A DNA stretch of 5,313 nt from Eubacteriales Family XIII. Incertae Sedis bacterium (GTDB taxonomy: Bacteria; Bacillota; Clostridia; Peptostreptococcales; Anaerovoracaceae), in contig JAITAX010000263.1 of the NCBI GenBank assembly GCA_031283865.1, positions 1-5,313 on the forward strand, written 5' to 3'. Made by a program: the position numbers and the translations under genes. The first letter of the stretch is position 1. Every line of letters begins with the position of its first letter. Below the pieces are notes generated by a model. The model worked only from the letters and a program-made list of their open reading frames with translations, ran no database searches and had not been told where the DNA came from. Positions 5,064-5,313 of the stretch are shown here, in pieces.

Positions 5064-5117
5064 GATATCTGTGACAACTCGCCCGCGACGGGAAGGGCAG
5101 GTCCGCCGCGCGGTCTG

Positions 5118-5313
5118 CTATCGCAGCACGGCGCCCGTGTTGGCGGAGTCCACGAGCCGCGCGTAGCGGGCGAGATAACCCGTCTTGACCTTGGGTTCGG
5201 GCAGTGTGAAAGCGGCCCTGCGCCGTTCGAGTTCCTCCTCGCTGAGCGACACGCTGAGACTTCTGCCCGGGATGTCGATGCGGATGATGTCGCCGTCGCG
5301 CAGCAGTCCGATG
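5118..5313 (-). CDS. ilvD: Dihydroxy-acid dehydratase, C-terminal end (runs off the right edge)
   Basis: The minus strand reads 64 codons from the right edge to a TAG stop at 5120-5118. The peptide includes IGLLRDGDIIRIDIPGRSL, then SLSEEELERRRAAF, and ends in KTGYLARYARLVDSANTG followed by AVLR. This is the conserved tail of IlvD (IlvD/Edd family): the GD-I-I-x-I-D-I-P strand, the S-x-E-E-L-x-x-R-R helix, and the terminal GYLARY...SANTGAV block. The enzyme is a cytoplasmic iron-sulfur dehydratase that makes 2-keto acids for valine, isoleucine and leucine synthesis. The iron-sulfur ligands and most of the protein (about 550 residues in the family) lie outside the window. The gene converges on the peptidase with 65 bp between stop codons. 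Related Edd or sugar-acid dehydratases share the fold, but this tail fits IlvD best. Confidence 0.9.
   Translation of the reverse strand, partial: IGLLRDGDIIRIDIPGRSLSVSLSEEELERRRAAFTLPEPKVKTGYLARYARLVDSANTGAVLR

Overview
The window reads as ordinary chromosome from an anaerobic, amino-acid- or peptide-using bacterium. Promoters are Gram-positive-like (near-consensus TTGACA/TATAAT), Shine-Dalgarno sites are strong, a BlaI/MecI-type repressor is present, and the glutamate dehydrogenase keeps the residue numbering of the Clostridium symbiosum enzyme. The DNA is GC-rich, most strongly in the peptidase gene. A GC-rich Clostridia-type Bacillota or a Synergistota member would fit; the sequence alone does not decide. 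No mobile element, CRISPR array, tRNA or rRNA was seen.

Layout. (1) 1-165, minus strand: N-terminal 55 residues of a BlaI/MecI-family winged-helix repressor. Its promoter (perfect -35, 17-bp spacer) carries an ACTA/TAGT inverted repeat between and overlapping the promoter boxes, as expected for autoregulation. (2) 166-562: divergent intergenic region, with the gdhA promoter at 349-376 and a roughly 180-nt gdhA leader that can fold into three consecutive hairpins. The last (445-540) is a long, nested, nearly continuous stem ending just before the ribosome binding site. (3) 563-1900: gdhA, complete. (4) 1901-2362: 462 bp without a convincing gene, holding two strong GC-rich hairpins (1958-1990 and 2001-2026) behind gdhA, then a stretch rich in inverted repeats before the next gene. 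(5) 2363-4039: OPT-family oligopeptide transporter. (6) 4069-5052: P1/DmpA-type (MEROPS S58) self-processing aminopeptidase, 29 bp downstream of the transporter and probably co-transcribed. (7) 5118-5313, minus strand: C-terminal end of dihydroxy-acid dehydratase (ilvD), convergent with the peptidase.

How the genes could work together (inference): the OPT protein imports short peptides, the cytoplasmic S58 peptidase trims N-terminal residues, and glutamate dehydrogenase links released glutamate to 2-oxoglutarate and ammonia, or assimilates ammonia. ilvD belongs to branched-chain amino acid synthesis and seems to start a separate unit entering from the right. The gene content is conventional; the least explained feature is the gdhA leader, whose fold suggests a cis-acting RNA switch. 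The inverted-repeat-rich stretch before the transporter is a second, weaker candidate.
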